This document shows positions 63,140-64,000 of a stretch of 64,000 nt of DNA, in pieces. The DNA is from Phycisphaerales bacterium (lineage in GTDB: Bacteria > Planctomycetota > Phycisphaerae > Phycisphaerales > SM1A02), in NCBI GenBank assembly GCA_028278245.1, contig JANQEQ010000055.1:1-64000 (forward strand), written 5' to 3'. Position numbers and translations under genes: made by a program. Each line of letters starts with the position of its first letter. The stretch's first letter is position 1. Below the pieces are notes generated by a model that was given only the letters and a program-made list of their open reading frames with translations, did no database searches and had not been told where the DNA came from.

Positions 63140-63151
63140 GTGTATTCTCCA

Positions 63152-64000
63152 TTACTCCGTATCGGCTCCATTGTCACCGTTATCTGAATCAATCACACGT
63201 GCTGCTGCGATAAGGCGATCGCCTTCCTTCAGGTTAATTACACGCACACCCTGGGTGTTTCGTCCGATCCGGGATATCGAGGAAGCGGCCATTCTCACCA
63301 GCATGCCTGCCTCGCTGATGAGAACGATGCTGTCGGTTTCGTTGACACACCGAATCCCTGCGACCAATCCGTTGCGTTCGGTGGTCTGAATATCGATCCG
63401 ACCTTTCCCCCCACGACTCTGCGGCCGCGATCCTTCTTCGGATTGCACGAGATACTCGCTCAGTTCCGTACGTTTGCCGTAGCCGTTTTCAGTGACGGTG
63501 AGCAGATCGGCATCGGGATCAACTCGGATCAATCCCACGACAAGATCGTCGCCGCGCAGGTCAATCCCCTTGACGCCTGCTGCGTTGCGCCCCATGACAC
63601 GCACATCATGTTCACTGAAGCGGATCGCCATACCGTTTCGCGTTGCCAGGAGAATATGATCGTCGCCACGGGTCAGGATCACATCGATCAAGCGATCACC
63701 CTCGTTGAGATTGATCGCGATAATTCCGGTGCGGTGAACGTTGCGGTAATCCTTCAGTGCGGTTCGCTTCACCCGCCCGCTTTCCGCTGCGAAAAAGAGG
63801 TAATCTTCCGAGCGCTCAAAATCCTCAATGCTCCGAAAAGCGACGATCCGTTCATCTGCCCGCATCTCCAGCATGTTCTGAATGGCTCTGCCGCGCGCGG
63901 TGCGCGGCATTTCAGGAATCTGGTATACCTTCTTGCGAAAGACCCTACCGGTGTTGGTGAAACACAAAAGATCATCGTGCGTTGAAGCGACAAAGATATG
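63152..64000 (-). CDS. gyrA: DNA gyrase subunit A, C-terminal part
   Basis: The frame is open to the window edge and codes for the C-terminal beta-pinwheel of GyrA. At least 282 residues are present. FTNTGRVFRKKVYQIPEMPRTARGRAIQNMLEM and six pinwheel blades follow, including VGLIRVDPDADLLTVTENGYGKRTELSEY and SRGGKGRIDIQTT with the GyrA-box variant QSRGGKG, and it ends VIDSDNGDNGADTE. The catalytic N-terminal part with the active-site Tyr is beyond the window. Confidence 0.95.
   Translation of the reverse strand, partial: HIFVASTHDDLLCFTNTGRVFRKKVYQIPEMPRTARGRAIQNMLEMRADERIVAFRSIEDFERSEDYLFFAAESGRVKRTALKDYRNVHRTGIIAINLNEGDRLIDVILTRGDDHILLATRNGMAIRFSEHDVRVMGRNAAGVKGIDLRGDDLVVGLIRVDPDADLLTVTENGYGKRTELSEYLVQSEEGSRPQSRGGKGRIDIQTTERNGLVAGIRCVNETDSIVLISEAGMLVRMAASSISRIGRNTQGVRVINLKEGDRLIAAARVIDSDNGDNGADTE

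Noticed and set aside
1-64000. CRISPR array, tRNA, rRNA, insertion sequence
   Set aside because: No regularly spaced repeats, no cloverleaf with a CCA end and no transposase-like protein were found. The gene-end duplications are the only sign of insertion.

Overview
The window looks like chromosomal DNA of a Gram-negative-type bacterium, most probably a planctomycete of the Phycisphaerae. It carries a complete acyltransferase and deacetylase set for lipid A (lpxA, an lpxC-fabZ fusion, lpxD) with an OmpH/Skp-like chaperone, lptB, lolC/lolD-type lipoprotein-export genes, two groEL genes around one groES, a ThiE with an extra N-terminal domain, and many secreted proteins with coiled coils. The phylum call is inference from gene content; no rRNA gene is present to test it.

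Layout. 1-4.6 kb: an Asp-rich small protein, then the minus-strand operon ompH-lpxD-lpxC/fabZ-lpxA. 4.75-5.13 kb: an apparent independent minus-strand transcription unit of about 350 nt with a tiny ORF behind an extreme Shine-Dalgarno sequence. 5.2-10.8 kb: envelope and membrane proteins, lptB, and three tandem DUF4870 genes. 11-16.9 kb: a glycine-zipper lipoprotein, a thermonuclease-like protein, three unrecognised cytosolic proteins, an arginine-phosphatase-like enzyme, rpiB, thiE. 16.9-24.4 kb: a purS-purS-purL fusion, rnhA, rpsL, rpsG, a KamA-family radical SAM enzyme and a ThiF/MoeB-like enzyme. 24.5-32.9 kb: two giant paralogous secreted helical proteins, then a lipoprotein cluster (two LpoB-like proteins, a COG3014-like protein, a YcfL-like protein).

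33-40.8 kb is the accessory part. It holds an FRG-domain gene flanked by a 60-bp duplication of the 3' end of the ycfL-like gene, a mobile-mystery A/B (HTH + Fic) pair, a DUF2089-like regulator with a membrane partner, an AIM24-family protein, a membrane glycosyltransferase-like protein, and a retron. The retron encodes a reverse transcriptase with NAXXH, ATG (VTG-type) and YADD signatures fused to a trypsin-like protease domain. A 141-nt candidate msr-msd RNA, closed by a 16-bp a1/a2 helix, lies immediately upstream.

40.8-64 kb returns to housekeeping genes: a MacB-like permease, RNase R, a protein-quality-control cluster on the minus strand (clpC, groEL, groES, groEL, dnaJ, grpE, fmdB), lolD/lolC, nnrE, a family 2 glycosyltransferase, surE, TonB-like and ExbD-like proteins, a STAS protein and the C-terminal part of gyrA cut by the window edge. 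No tRNA, rRNA, CRISPR array, transposase or integrase was seen. Several dispersed hairpin repeats and TGTG-G(7-8) tracts recur, the latter also inside genes.
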